Part shown: piece by piece, positions 33,201 through 46,524 of the stretch | How positions within the stretch are numbered: position 1 is the first letter of the stretch | Layout of the letters: each line of letters begins with the position of its first letter | Origin: Aspidiotus rigidus | Taxonomy: Eukaryota; Arthropoda; Insecta; Hemiptera; Diaspididae | Assembly: GCA_035079385.1 (NCBI GenBank) | Contig: JAVHKY010000063.1 | Location: 1,488,001 to 1,552,000 of the forward strand | Direction of reading: 5' to 3' | Length of the DNA: 64,000 bases | Notes under the pieces: model-generated | What the model was told of the DNA's origin: nothing | What the model saw: only the letters and a program-made list of their open reading frames with translations | Database searches by the model: none | Program-made: the position numbers and the translations under genes

Positions 33201-36200
33201 GCATTATATTCCGTTCAACGTGCTTTTTTTTTCAGACACACTTTATTTTTTCCGTGAAATCTTTAATTATTGGTGCCTAGTTTCTTTTTCCGTGGAAACA
33301 CTTCATTTTCATTGGCATTTTCAATTTTTTTTTTCCGTGCTGATAAATCACACCCTTAAAAAATATAGGGTAGGCAATGAAACGAAAATATCGTTTATTG
33401 AATTTTATTGTTCTCAAGAGAGCCTATGGAAATAAAATAGGTAACAGTGATCTTATCATTATTATGAATAACAATTACTTGATCGGATAGGTATAATGCG
33501 TTCGTATACAAACCAGTTGGATGGATCGCGAAAATGAATGTATGGTTGTCCTAAAATTGTTAGACATCGATCAGGTTTCGCCAATAATTGTGTCCAATTC
33601 TACTCAATGAGGCAACTTAGGTTCAATTACCTTCAATTATGGCCAACATAAAAGCTACTGATGTGAAAATGAATACACGGACAAAATTTCTCGTACATCA
33701 ACTGAGAGATCGTAAAAAGACGTCCAGTAACTTCATCTGCATAAATGAATTTAATCAAAGATTCTTATAAAGAAGAGTGAAAGAGGGAGAGGAAGAGAGA
33801 AACTGGAATTTGGATCCGGGTGTCCATTTTGAATACAAATTAAGTTATTCAACGAAAAATATTTTTATCGATAGAAACGAGATAATATTTCTACCAAGAG
33901 TTGTGACAGCCTCTCGTTCGACCGAAGTCACGCAAAAGTCGGCGGCTTGGTGTAAAGGAAGTCTTGTAAAAAAACATGGTATAAGTATATTATCAGATTT
34001 ATACTCTGCGATGTAACTGATGGGACATGTTGGAATTTTCCAGAAAGTCGCTGCCTATTAGTGTGTACACGACTTAATTTCATCTGAGAACATTTAATAG
34101 CTATAACATATTTAGCCTATGCATTCTACCGGGATTAGATCGTCACAAAAGGAGAAAAAAAAAAAGAAAAAAAAAATGGAAGTAACCGAGTGCTGGCCAG
34201 CAGCACTCATACCCATGCCGGAATAGAAATTAGAATAACAAAGCGAAAGAAAAAAGGGAAAAAATACCTCCCAAAAACACAAAATTAAGCTGAAAAACAA
34301 AATCAACGTATGCATTTAAAAATTCATTAGTCGAGTCAAAATTTCCTTCGATGATAATCTAATTCTAATACCTATAAGTACATAATATAAACGTTGCGTC
34401 GTATTCACAAAAGAGAGAGAAAAACGTAGAAAGGAAGAAGGAAAAGAAAAAAAAATGGGAAGAAATTAGGGAAGAAATTCTTTTATCTAGTATTTTGTTT
34501 GGTATTACCGCGGAATGCTGAAATTTAGTTCAGAATATCTTTCCTCTTTACTACTGCTTTCTGTTATTTTTTCTTCATACTTTGATTTTTTTTCTTTTTT
34601 TTTTCGCTCTCCGGAAAGTATGCTATCTACGACCCTAGTGCTCAGACGAGCAAAAACATACAGTTGGAATGGTATTTCTGTGTTTTCGTAATCGGGACGT
34701 ATCTCCTTCATGTTCGGAGGACAATGTATTATTATTCAGATGAGTTTTGGGGTCTTAAAGAGAAAGCGTTTTTTCTATTTGCATTTCGTGTACATGGTTT
34801 CTTTTCCTGCTCTGGTCTAGTTTTCTGCTTTAATCTTCTCAAGGCGTATAGACTTTCTCTCCCTATTTTATATACTTCGACGAGAATAGAGCATCAACTG
34901 CGGTCGTGGAAGAGCGCTTTTTCAATATAATAAGGGAAGGTGGGGAAAGAGATATTGTAGAGACGAAATGTTTTTCATTCGAAACTAGTATAATTTTCAA
35001 GTACCAGAGCGTACGGCACGCCAGTATAGATATTATTTATAAGTGATGATAATTATAAACAATTTAATGCATTCTGAAACAAACATGATGATCGCTATTT
35101 TCAAAATGCAACTAATTGTCGTGAATACGCGAATAAAACAAAAAAGAAAAGAATTTTATTAAAAACTCTCACTTCATACATCTTACAACCCTATACATTT
35201 GCGGTATCACTATATTGTAAATATTCGGTTCAGAATATAATATACCCGAGGACAATGGTGTGTAACTGGGAAACTGAAGTATGAATCTGAAGATTAGTTC
35301 GACACTAGCTGTACACGATCGTTCTTGTAAGTTGATTAATTTTTATTTTGTTTTATATTTTTGACCGTACTCTCTTTTTTCCCGAAATTATATAAATTCT
35401 GTATATTTCTTCGCGCTTTTCATGTACGTATAACTTACTTACATAAATACTTATTTTTTATAGGAATCTAGAAAAATTTTCTTCAAGTTCTCAAAATAAA
35501 ATTTTCCAGTAAATTACGGCTCATGATGCCAATATTTCAAGTTTTAGCTATATACAGTCAGAATTTAGGAAACCCAACCTCAAAAAGTTGTGAGATTCGG
35601 GTGATTGTTCATTATGTTAGGCATTCCGTCTTAACTCAAAAATTGAGAAATTAATTGACGACCGTTCGTTAAAAGTTCTTCGTAAATGTACCCCACAATA
35701 CTAGCCTTATCTCCGATTTACGCAAAGCTCAAAATTTGTAATTTCTTTATTTCACCTAAAAAGTTGACGATCGAAATTATAATTAGAAAATTTGGTAGAT
35801 TTCGATCAATAAAACACAGAGCACAGGGGTCTTCAATTTTCCAACGGTCTATCCAACCAATTAAATAACATACTTGTAATTGAAAAATTTAACCAAGACA
35901 CACAAATGAAACTTCGTACTTTTTCAAAATTTCAAAGAAATTTGGCAATTCAATCGAAATGACTTACGAGTTACGCGAGGTATATGAAGAGAGTTTGATA
36001 AGAAAGATTTTCCGTTGTATGTGATTATGTGCTATGTGCATAAATTTTGCACATACCTACTGTATATTGTATCATTTGTTAAAATACTCTTATGGTACCC
36101 CGTAAAAGACTATATCCAACGTTGTTAATTTTTCAATTTTAAAAAATTCATTGCTCGGTGATAGTGGCGAGTATTTGAAAGCATGCTTTATTAGCTAAAA

Positions 36201-36480
36201 AGTTCGTTTCTATCGCATTGAACTTGCAGAAGAATTTTCGGAGAAAAAAGAAGGTATGTACACTACATTGCTCTAAGAACAGTCGTTCTCGAGAAATTTC
36301 CGATTCAAGGTCACATTAGAATGTGAACCTGTAGAAAGTTTGTGGATGCGAGATCTTATAGGAACTAAGAAATTATTTCTCATCAAATATTTCCATCGAT
36401 TACTAATTTACTTCCGACTATAGTTTCGCCATTTTGATGTAGTACGTCTCACGTCTCAGGGAGAAATTGAACACCTTCTT
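30300..36480. other. AT-rich intergenic DNA
   Basis: No supported gene. One stretch (32650-33064) is open on both strands for more than 120 codons, and its base composition is more balanced than its surroundings. The plus-strand product has NWSRDRDPESVNCKHF and FDEYEIWRQEIWKVEVF but matches no family I recognise. It may be an old coding remnant. Confidence 0.45.
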
Positions 36481-36518
36481 CGATAAAGAAGCTACGTACG
36501 TACTTCGATGAAAATGCT

Positions 36519-36665
36519 AGGCAATTGTGTCGGGAAATTAGATAATACATGTCGGGATAAATTCATGTCGTGTAAAAATCTGTCGGAGAAAATCTTTCGG
36601 GAAACTGAACGTCGGGAAAAAATTTTGTCGGGAAAAAAAATGTCGGGCTTATTTTTTCGGGTTTT
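36519..36665. repeat. Degenerate tandem repeat with TGTCGGGAAAA core
   Basis: The core TGTCGGG, or a close variant such as TTTCGGG or CGTCGGG, recurs about nine times at 15-20 base spacing, followed by A-rich stretches. It directly precedes a palindromic MITE. Confidence 0.6.
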
Positions 36666-36678
36666 TTCAACACAATCG

Positions 36679-36820
36679 TATGTGACCTGCGATGAGAAAA
36701 GGATGCTCATTGCCCACTGACAGGAACGCCATTTCTCTCTGATTGGATGTTCGATCGGAGAGAAATGGTGTTCTTGCGCCAATGGGCAATGAACATCCTT
36801 TTCTCATCGCAGGTGACATA
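36679..36820. mobile_element. Palindromic MITE, 142 bp, TA-flanked
   Basis: It is a nearly full-length hairpin. The left arm reads TGTGACCTGCGATGAGAAAA then GGATGCTCATTGCCCA, and the right arm is its reverse complement with few changes. TA lies on both outer sides (36679-36680 and 36819-36820), consistent with a Tc1/mariner-type TA target. No coding capacity. Confidence 0.75.
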
Positions 36821-36829
36821 TAAAGTAAA

Positions 36830-39800
36830 AATTCTGTTGAAGCTTTTTTTTTGATTGACGAGGGAGTACCCATCTGAGAAATGTGTCAGTAAGTCTGTGT
36901 GTAACGCAAAATTTTACGAGAAAGTTGAAATTTTACGACAAAGTTATTTCAAGTATATACAGTCGGTCATCGATGCGATGACGAAGAAATAGAAAATGAG
37001 TACCCTAATTGAACTCGATCGGGCTAAATTGTTTTTCAGTTGAACATCGCTAATTTATGCAGTGGGACGCTCTCAATACTACATTTTACACGGTGGCCCG
37101 AGTATTACTGTAAGTTCATCGTTCAAAATTTTATTCGAGCATACAATGGAATACCTGTAATGCACATATTCAAGTATACGAGTACCTATATATTTCGCGC
37201 TTTCGCAATGTAGGCCACATGAATGCTGCTTCCTTGATGTCGAGTTTTCTCATTCATTGAAGCTGAACAGAAATAATAGGTATTAGGTATTTATCGTTAC
37301 AGCAATTGGTTTCTTTCAATTAGCCGTTATTAACAATCAACGACACATATAATTTATTTGACCAACGTTTTATATGAAGTCGACCATTGTGAATTTTTAT
37401 ACTGCGGGTAGCGCACCGTTAATCACGTTTCACATAGTTAAATACGTACATATAATTACGATGCCAAATATTATTATCGGTATGGGTCTTTTATATATAA
37501 CGAGTGAGAATCTAAAATATTCCGTTACGAGGCGTCGGAGAAAATTAGTTTAAGAATTTTCACAATTTTAGCTGAATTGATGATACTACGTATTCGCACC
37601 TGCAATAACGTGATTAATTTATGTACATGTATGTACGTAATTCGATAAGTCATCCAGCAATTAGATTTACGAATATTCGTCAAGATGATGCTCATTGTAA
37701 TACAGATCTTTAGGAAAATTTACTCGTTTTCCAAATTTTATTCAGTGTGGGACCGGGGGAAGGATTGCTCGCGGCATTTATAACTTTGTTTTGAAAAGAG
37801 ATAAAGAAGTACCGACACGAAATGCATGAAATTTAGACTTGTAGACGTGCGTGAAAAAAGTTTATTAACAGGGAACTTTTTTTATGGGGAAAATCATTCA
37901 AAAAAAAAGAAGGAAGAAAAAAAAAGTAGGACTATTGGACTCTAAATTATTCAAGCTATATTATGATGAGAAAAGGACTTGAAAGACTTCGAAAACCGCA
38001 TCTCAATTTCTTTTTTTATAAATACCAAAACATACCAAAAATTGTCAAAAATACAGTTATCAAAGCTGTAAAAAACAATTTCAGGGCCAAGTAATCTAGG
38101 AGTAACCCTTTCTCGATATGATTAACAGTTCAGGAAAATTGTACTAATGCCAAAAAATCCTTGCTTCAATTATTCAAGTCAGAACAAGTATAATTTTTCT
38201 TCGTTTTTTTCTGATTACACTTACTCATCTCGCGAATAGTCAATTTATAACAAATTGGTATAAATTTCAAAAATATTTCCCCTTCATAGCGACGGAGAAA
38301 TCAAATTTCATCATACTTCTGCTTTTACTTTCATCCGACATTAAATTATACATTATAGCACGTATCTGGTTCAAAGTCATGTAAGTAATGAATACACTCT
38401 AGCATCTGCGCGAAGTTTCCTTCACAAATCTTCAATCGAATGATTTAGGTTCAGTAAAATGTAATTTTATTTTATGTTTAATTACATTACTAAAAACTTT
38501 TAAAAAGGTATAACTTCCTATCACTTGAAGTTGTTATTGATAACAGCTTCCGGATTACGACTAAATGAAAATCCCCCTTTTTTTCACAAGAAATTATTTT
38601 CCGTAACTCCACCCCCTGTCCAATCCCTTTCGAAAAATCAGTTTTGTGACTTAATAAGGCTTTTATTGGGAATTTACTATCAGAAAGAGAATATTTTATG
38701 TAATTCGCGAATCTTATACGTCCCTTTTATGTATCATTTCTGCTATTTGAAGGTTTAGGAGGTCCATCGCTATTAGCAAATTCTGGGGACAAGACGATGA
38801 TCAGCTAATGATTCCAGAACAATTCAATAATCATTACCTAAATTTCGTTACCTACTCGTGAAAGTTCCGTACATATTTGCGAACTGAATGCCATAATGAT
38901 TAACGAACTTTTTGTCTTAGGTATAGGAACGTATTGGCTGATAATAGCACGCGACTAATTTTACAGGAAAATTTGTCCATTCTTCGGAGTGTTCATTTCG
39001 TCGGAATCGGCAGTTTGCGTCGACTCGTACAGAATTTCGAACGCAAAAAGTTCCTAATTTGCGATCGCCCATACATTCAAAAAAGAAAAACATGATCTAT
39101 CTGATAGATCATACTATTGATTGACAACGCATGTGGAATTATCATATTCGGTGTACGAATTTACTGAGATATCCAAAGAGATTGCACGTCTGTTGCCTTT
39201 TTCTACCAAGCATTTGGTACTAGCTATCGCAATGAACACTTGTTCAAAGTAAAGAGATGGTTTCATGATTTGGTATCATCCCACCCTAATGCACTTTTTC
39301 TGAAGATCTTGAAAAAAACCTTTACGCTTTTTTCATGCGCGAACTCAAGGTTACACTCCGTTTACCACATAATTATGTTCCTATACAAAATTTATGATCG
39401 TCTACTATTCGATGAAAAGGATATTTCACACTATTTGATTGCTTCTACAATATGACGTTTACTGTCTGTGCTTTTAGCTAATCATAACGGCATTCCTATA
39501 TATTTTCATGAAAGACGGCTATCTAACTTTTTTTTTTGTTGAATTTTGCACGAATAATTCTAATGCACTAGTATATTCTGTTTCTCTGATTTTAAGCAGA
39601 GAAGCCCTCCTCAGAAAACGCAACTCTTTAAGGGAGGAGAGAAGTAGATTTTTACACTGATGAGTGTTATCGACGATTGGATTTGTTTCGTTTTGAAGTG
39701 CAATGAAAATTATAATATTTCCAAACTATGCTGCATAATTTTACCCTGCACGCATGGCGGATTCGAAAAAGTGATAATTTAACCTTTCACGTTGATAGAC

Positions 39801-40940
39801 GCACCTCGAATTCTCGTGCGGATAACAATTATACTCTTTTTTCACCTCGAGAACGTGCACTGAGTACAGCGAGTAGAATTTGTCATTCCGCTCCGTATAT
39901 AATGCTTCTGATACTGTGGTTTTCGGTTGCTTGGCAACTACAAACGACCATAATTTCTTGAGTCCGCCCTTTTTGCATTCATTGGCGGCAGCAGAGTTAT
40001 GAAGTTGACGTTACGCTACGGAATATAGTCAGGTTCGAGAATTTACTCGTGTTGTACTGGCTCGCTTACGTCGACACGACTTGGTTTTTAAAACATTGTA
40101 TTATTCTTCATAGGCTGCCGAAGAGGAGGGAAAGAATTCATTCAACCCTCTCCACAAAGAAATAAAAAAGTATGCGCGTTATTGTTCTCTTCGGCTCGAT
40201 TGAGTTTGTTTGATGCTGGTTTTCCCTCCCACACCTCTTCACGTTTATCGTTTTCGCAGAGTTGCGTTGCGTTTTTTCACGCGTGTAATGAACCTCAAAT
40301 GCACTGATTCGAGACAACTTTTACGAGGAGGCTCGAGTCACGAAAGCTTCGCATTCCAAACATAAAAACGAAGGCGCGCCGCGAACTTCTCTACTCCGTC
40401 GAGATCGTGCTTTACACGCGGCAAAGTACTACTATTATAAGACGCGCCGCCGCCTAAATTAAAATCCATTATTGGGTTGAATATTAAGGGAACGCGAAGG
40501 AAAGTTTTTACACTCAAACGTTTTTAATCCACGCTGCACTAAATCCACAATCGCCATGGAGTACAATATACTAGACCCTAATGTAAATGTTTTATCTCAA
40601 ATTATTTTTTGTGTTCGTTATAAAATGCGCGAAATTTTCATAACTTCATTTTCATTCCCCCCCCCCCTTTTCTTCACGATAAAGATCACCATGTTGGTGT
40701 AATTAAATTTCGCGTAGTCGTGATTATACGCGTGCTTACATTTTTTTTAGGGAATACCGTCGTAACCACTGTCCGGAAAGAATAATTTCCATTCCACGTT
40801 TTCCTATATAAGAAAAGAAATATATTTAGGTACTTGATAAAATGTATATCCTACCTATATATAATTATGTATCATCAAGTTCTGCCACACTATTATAATA
40901 CATAATAGAAAAGATTTGATGATACGACTTTATTGTCAAG
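36830..40940. other. AT-rich intergenic DNA; GC-richer stretch near 40.0-40.5 kb
   Basis: No supported gene. At 37869 there is AACAGGGAAC, similar to the end motif of the repeat family at 40.9-42.1 kb. At 40340-40460 CpG-rich sequence appears (for example GGCGCGCCGCGAAC), possibly regulatory. An 11-base C run lies at 40657-40667. Confidence 0.45.
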
Positions 40941-40948
40941 TTTTAACA

Positions 40949-42085
40949 GGGAATCTGTTTTATGGGATGGTAATTTGAAGAAAAATGACGGGCACCGGGC
41001 AACGGGAGGCAAAACGTGAGACTTGAAAAAATGTCTACCTCTGAGCTATTATTATGATAGAAGGGGGCAGAACTCGGAAAATTTCCACTTTGGAGCTATA
41101 TACGATGGGAAGGGCCACTTTCGAGTTATATGTGACAGCTGAAATATTGTATACTAGGCCAAGAAGGGGGGCAAACAAGCGGAGCGAGTGAGATATCGAA
41201 AAACCTTCATTTTATACTAAGCCTAATGTACAGCATACTAGACTTGCTTATTTATTTATCTATTTTTGTATTTAATCAATTAATTTTTGATTTCATTTAT
41301 TTATTATTTTATACATAATTTGTACGTTTCGATAGCATTGCTACCTTCTTTAGGTGCAACCAAATGTATATACGACGGGAAAGTTACCTAGAAAAATTTC
41401 TACTTCCCAGCCATACATGATGGAGAGAGGCATTTCAAAAAATTTCGAGGATGGCCGCGCTCTATCAAATAGAAAGAGGACTTGCAGAAGCTTTGGATGT
41501 CAAAGTGGATCGGGCCTACTGGAGGAACCGCTGAAAAAAATGTGCCTAGAGCTTGACCTGATGAAGGAAAACCATTAACGTGGTGAGGAACAAAGTTCAA
41601 GCGGTATAGGAATGATAATGCACACTAGTGACTCCCATAAAACAGTTAATGGTATCTTCCAAAGCCTCCTATAGTTAGAAGCCATGAACGTAGAAAGGCA
41701 ACACCGCATTCGGCCCACGCATTTACATGTAAAACACCTCTCTCATGAAAAAATCGAGTTGACCCTTATTTAAAGGAAATTTCACAAGCTACAACTTTTG
41801 TTCTTTTCGATTTTTTCAAAAACTTAATATTTTCTTAAGAAACAGACGCTCAAAGAGTTTCTCCCCATAAGAGCAATGTAAAAGTCGGCCCACGGTTGTG
41901 CAGTTGCCAATTTTACGTTCATGGCTTCTAACTATAGGAGGCTTTGTATCTTCCAAACTACGACCCATGTTTGATAGAGAAAGAAAAGATTTCCGTAAGT
42001 CTTTTCTTTCTCTATCCCATAAAACAGGTTCCCTGTTTGCCTCAATTAACAAAGTTAATGAAGGCAACCACGAGCAGCTCACCAT
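40949..42085. repeat. Composite repeat: 50-bp monomers between inverted CAGGGAA/CCCATAAAAC ends, locus 2
   Basis: The left end has AACAGGGAATCTGTTTTATG and the right end near 42020-42045 has its inverse (CCCATAAAACAGGTTCCCTG). Inside are degenerate monomers of the type GAGCTATA..ATGATGG then ACTTGGAAAAATTTCGAC (41015-41130 and 41385-41450). The right end continues into a small palindrome (TTGCCTCAATTAAC with GTTAATGAAGGCAA). A 285-bp MITE has inserted into it. A relative of the right end, with the same palindrome, is at 53.4 kb. Confidence 0.55.
41661..41945. mobile_element. MITE, 285 bp, with perfect 9-bp target duplication
   Basis: Direct repeats GTATCTTCC lie at 41652-41660 and 41946-41954. 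The terminal inverted repeats begin AAAGCCTCCTATAGTTAGAA and extend with mismatches for about 65 bases (CCATGAACGTA... TCGGCCCAC). The interior is noncoding. Long inverted repeats and a 9-bp duplication fit a Mutator-like derivative, though this is inference from the duplication length. Confidence 0.82.
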
Positions 42086-42472
42086 GTGGGCTGCGAGTTT
42101 TTTTATTCAACTGAAAGTCAAAAGGAGGACTACAATGGCTCGAGAGTAGACTCAATTAACATAGGAAGGACTTAAAAAATTAACGTGAGAATACTGCTCC
42201 GTGTACGCACACCTCTGAGACCGGACAACTGTTTAATTTTAATGAAGCTTCTGTTTTGTGTTTCGAGCCTAATGAGAAAAAGAGAAAAATAAGAGAATGC
42301 ATAAAAATTATGGAAAGAAATACGGTAAACAGTACGGACATTAATGGTACCTATTAGTCGTACGTATTTACCTGTCATCGAAAGAACTTGACATCTTCGT
42401 ACTTACGTTCATCCTTGCTCTCCTGACCGTCTGCAGTAGCTTCTGCCACGTCTCATCTAGTATGTTTTCAGA

Positions 42473-42535
42473 CCCCGAAGATGGTAAGTCATATCGAAAC
42501 GTCGGTCGCTGTGTAATTTTTCATGAAATAAACGA
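42473..42535 (+). other. Penelope-like 3' tail motif (candidate)
   Basis: The sequence CCCGAAGATGG, a short spacer and TCGAAACGTCGG are followed by AATAAA at 42527-42532. It has the same order of elements as the tails at 21.66 kb and 22.72 kb on the other strand. No coding sequence was found upstream. Confidence 0.4.
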
Positions 42536-42559
42536 CGCGGCAGAGGCATAAATACACGA

Positions 42560-44700
42560 CAATTTATTTTCCTTATTTTTAAATATATTACTTGTATACA
42601 AGGCTATTGAAATATTTCATAATCTTTACTGTACTCTCCCCCTATTGAAAATCAATGAATTAGCCTTCCCCTTGCAAGTCGGCCCTTCCCCTCCATGTTT
42701 TACAGAATATATTATACTGGGGTTCTACACTACATTTATGCTAAGCTTTTCTATTCTAGCTTTCTATGTTTTCGTTACATTCACTCTGAACTCACCCCCC
42801 TCCCATTTTGAGATTTGTACTAAACTTCTACCAGTTTATACCAGGCGAAGTATATTTCAGTTTATACTAAGTTTCTAATAGACATACTAGGGTTAAATTG
42901 AAATGCTTTTAGTCGTTTTTGGTGAGCCACGAGCTAATCAGCCACAAGGAATTAGACTTTTATACTAGGTTAAGAATGGAGGCAAACTAGCGAAGCAAAA
43001 GGGGCCATTGGACTTGATAATGAGGTCTAACGAGCTGAGATCTGATATACACTGTCATGAAATATAATCTTTGTTTATTTATTTCGATGCATATTCATTT
43101 CATGAGCGGAATCCATGTTGCAGTATGGTAAAATTCAAGACTGAGAATTTTCGTCGAATTTTGCGTATGAATCTTGCAGTCCTATCAAAGTGAGAACAGG
43201 CTTCTTCTCATGGAGGCAGATTCCCTAGATGATACATTTTGCAGATCTTTTAGATGGATGTCTCAAACGCTATCTTCAAACAAAAAAAGTCGGACCGTGT
43301 CGTGTCCAGGTCTCAGGATCCTGGGTCTCATAATTTTTATTGTGTTTGGTAACACAACATCTTCCACAGAGCCAAATTTTTTCATGTGACAAACCTATGA
43401 ACGAAAAAAACACGTTATATTTATTTTATTCTTTTTTCCGCTACTCCGGCCCATAACTAATTACTATCCGATGCTGGACTCTCAACAACAAGAGAAAAAG
43501 TGGAATAATGTCACTGCTTGGCTCTACATTCTGGAAAATTCTAATCATACCTTGAACTTGAAGAACATCTAAATCGTGGCTGACAAGTATTTTCCCAGAT
43601 TGATATGGGTACAGGTTCGATCTTTGATAGACCGAGTCACTCGTGCATTGGCTTGTTTCAGATACAGATTAAAATTATGTAGTTGACCTTTCGGGGACCT
43701 CGGCTGTGGCCGTAAAATTTTTCGAATGAAATTAAATTCCTCCCGTGATCATCTCTATGCTTATGTTGCAATGACGTTAACAGCGTGGGGGTTTATCGCC
43801 ACAAGAATAACTGATATATTGTACGCTAAATTCAATATCAACATATTGGTGGTATTTCATAGATAACGTCCTTTATATTTTTTTCTCAACGAGTTATAAA
43901 GCTTAACTTTAATTTCTGCTCAGTGCACACGTTGAGGTTTTCAAAGTATTTTAAAAACTCGTACGCGTGCTTCGCTATGAACTAGAAAAAAGTAAAAAGA
44001 AACAAAAATTCTCATAATAATACTATCAAGTTTTCATCATGTCACTCTTTCGAAGAAAATTTTTATATGTTATAATATCTTGTAAGATCGTAAACGTCTT
44101 TCGTCGTGGATCAATTCAACATTTTTGTTGAGTGAATGGTTTGAAAAACGTGTTCTAGCGGCCTGAAAAAGGTAGATATATTTAGGAACACCAGTGTAGC
44201 GCAATATTCGAAAAGTAAAAAAATGAATGCTTGCCAGCAGTATCCGGAGGAATATTATTTTTAATAAACTCGGTAACAGTTGGTGGTCTCTCATTTAATC
44301 GAATGTCATCGAGATAGATATTCGAGTGCTCCGATTATATTCGAATATTCGACAATGCGCCACATCAGGTAGAGCTTCAAGGTGCTGCTCAACATTAAGT
44401 TAGTGGAAACAGCTGGAAAATAAACAAAATGGTTTACAAATTAAATGATATAGTCTGGATGAAAGAGTTGAAGAGGATAGACGATGAAAAGTTTTCAGCT
44501 GTCTGGCGCGATCGTCATAAATAGAGTTCAGAAAGTATAATATCGCGGATTTTAAAAAAGGTAATATTCTAGATTTATTTGTGTATACTTCTGTCCGCAA
44601 AATATTCTGAAATATGAGCAATATATTGATAGGTTCCGAGAGTTTTTGCACAGCGCACGGTATTTGGAACGACGCTATACGCTAAATGCTAAATTCAGTT
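42560..44700. other. AT-rich intergenic DNA
   Basis: No supported gene. At 42957-42985 the sequence TATACTAGGTTAAGAATGGA then GGCAAACTAGCG resembles 41150-41190 (TATACTAGGCCAAGAAGGGG), so parts of this stretch belong to the same dispersed repeat family. Confidence 0.45.
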
Positions 44701-44709
44701 TAACGTAAC

Positions 44710-44877
44710 CAGGTCCAAAGGGAGATTTTGTCCCGAACCCGGACTTCTTACAGGGGTCCGCCGGGCCCGCAACATAGAATCTTGGGGGGAGGGGCCAAAA
44801 AAATTTCCAGCAAGAAGGTTCGCTTTTTTTTTTTTTTTTTTTTTGTCCCCGGCCCGCTTCTTTTGTTGGTGGCCGTG
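44710..44877. mobile_element. GC-rich 168-bp insertion flanked by 8-bp direct repeats (candidate)
   Basis: AACGTAAC occurs at 44702-44709 and again at 44878-44885. The segment between them is strikingly GC-rich (GGGGTCCGCCGGGCCCGC) with an internal run of 21 T. The ends (CAGGTCC and, inverted, CACGGCC) are only weakly alike. An 8-bp duplication would fit a hAT-type derivative, but the evidence is thin. Confidence 0.4.
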
Positions 44878-45069
44878 AACGTAACGTTTAATGGGCAAGG
44901 CGAAACAAGTCTTTTTGCAACATTTTAAGTAAATTCAGCACTTAAAGTTAAGTCGGATGAACGATCGATCTTCTAAACGAAAAGTACAATTTTTGATAAC
45001 TGTTTTCATTCGTGACAGGTAAACTAAGTGTGGTCGAATAATTCTAATTATATTTTCAACGAAGTAAAA

Positions 45070-45400
45070 ATGAAAGATAACATGGAAGAATTGTTTATGT
45101 TGTACGCAGAAGATCATTTTTCGAATGAAGATTTTGAGGATGCGATTTTGATAGACCACTTGAGGGAACCAGAAATTTCTGAATTGGACCTGATAGATAC
45201 GGCAGATTTGACTTGGATGAACTGAATGAAAGAGAATGTTTGTTGTATGAGGCTGAAATTTCAATCGGATGAAAGAGCATTTAAATTTGAAAGGATAAGT
45301 TCCCATCGACTCAGGTGTTCAAACGGGTTCTCGCTGACCACATCCCTCATGAGATGCAAATCCTCGTGAAGCTTAAATCTAATTCGTTCGCTCATAATCG
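45070..45400 (+). pseudogene. Possible decayed PIF/Harbinger-type transposase N-terminus
   Basis: Frames read MEELFMLYAEDHF, ILIDHLREPEI, YGRFDLDELNERECL (next frame) and VLADHIPHEMQI (another frame). The order (LLY, acidic stretch, FDLD.L.E.EC, LAD.L.IP.E) recalls the N-terminal region of Harbinger-type transposases. Several frameshifts are needed, and no DDE core or inverted repeats were found. The assignment rests on a recalled pattern and is weak. Confidence 0.3.
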
Positions 45401-45569
45401 TTTCTTTTTTTTTCAAATTCAAAGAGATGAATTAACGAAATTTAAATCGCAATTATTACCCTTCGACAATTCAGTCACCACTGCCCACTTTCCACCTTCC
45501 AATACCAACAATTATATCGCCAAATTCTCTATCCCACAATTCGAAAGATCCAAAGAATTTAGAAATTTT

Positions 45570-46520
45570 TGAAAATGAACTATGCAATTCTCTCAGTCGT
45601 TCTTTTTGCGACTAAAAACTGAAAAGCTAAAATAGGCTCCATCAAATCCCCAGTTTGAAGGGGTCCGATAAACGTTGATAGCTCCACTAGACACAAACAC
45701 AATAACGTTAGTGTTTATCGTTTAAAGTTTTAAATTATCGTGTTTTGCGAAAACTCTAATATTGAACATTCAAAATACGTTGAAGTAAATCAAGTATAAC
45801 ATGAAAATACGGAAGAGTAATATTTGAATTTCTTATCAGTTTAGTTTAGGGGTAAGTTTTGCGTTAGTTACAAACTACAGTCAAGCCTGACTGTAACGTA
45901 CTCGGTTATATTATAATCTTGGTTGTTACATAGTATTTTTACTCATCCTGAATGCATTTCTGCACAAACATATAGAAAAATAAAAAGATAACAAGCACCC
46001 CGTACGTTGCACGAGGTGATAAGAGGGTCGACTAGTTTTTTCTCCAGAAAGAATAAAATCATTACAATTGACAATTATTACAAGCTCTCACATGGAAAAA
46101 ATGATCGCCCCACAATAAATTATTAATTAATGCATTAATTCTCAAATCTCAATCTCAATAGTTCAATAATTATGAAAAAATAATAATTTCCTGTACTTGA
46201 AAACATATTCTACGATATCAAAAAGTAAAATCTTATTCCTCTTTTATCCTTTGATGAGATAGATTTGAGACAAAATGATTGAATTATTTTTTAACAAAAA
46301 GAGTAAGTGATGGTTGACTAATGCGACGCAATTCCATAATTGGTTTATAATTCAGGCAGGCAAACCCAGATTAGAAACTAGGTAGATAATACACTGCAAC
46401 TGAATAATATTATTTTGATGATTTGGTATTCACCTACACTGTTATCGTACCTAAATATTTTCTTCTATTTGCTTTCCATGAAATATGAGAACTACACAAA
46501 CTCAGATTAAAATTAGATGA
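45570..46520. other. AT-rich intergenic DNA
   Basis: Nothing recognisable. Confidence 0.45.
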
Positions 46521-46524
46521 AATA

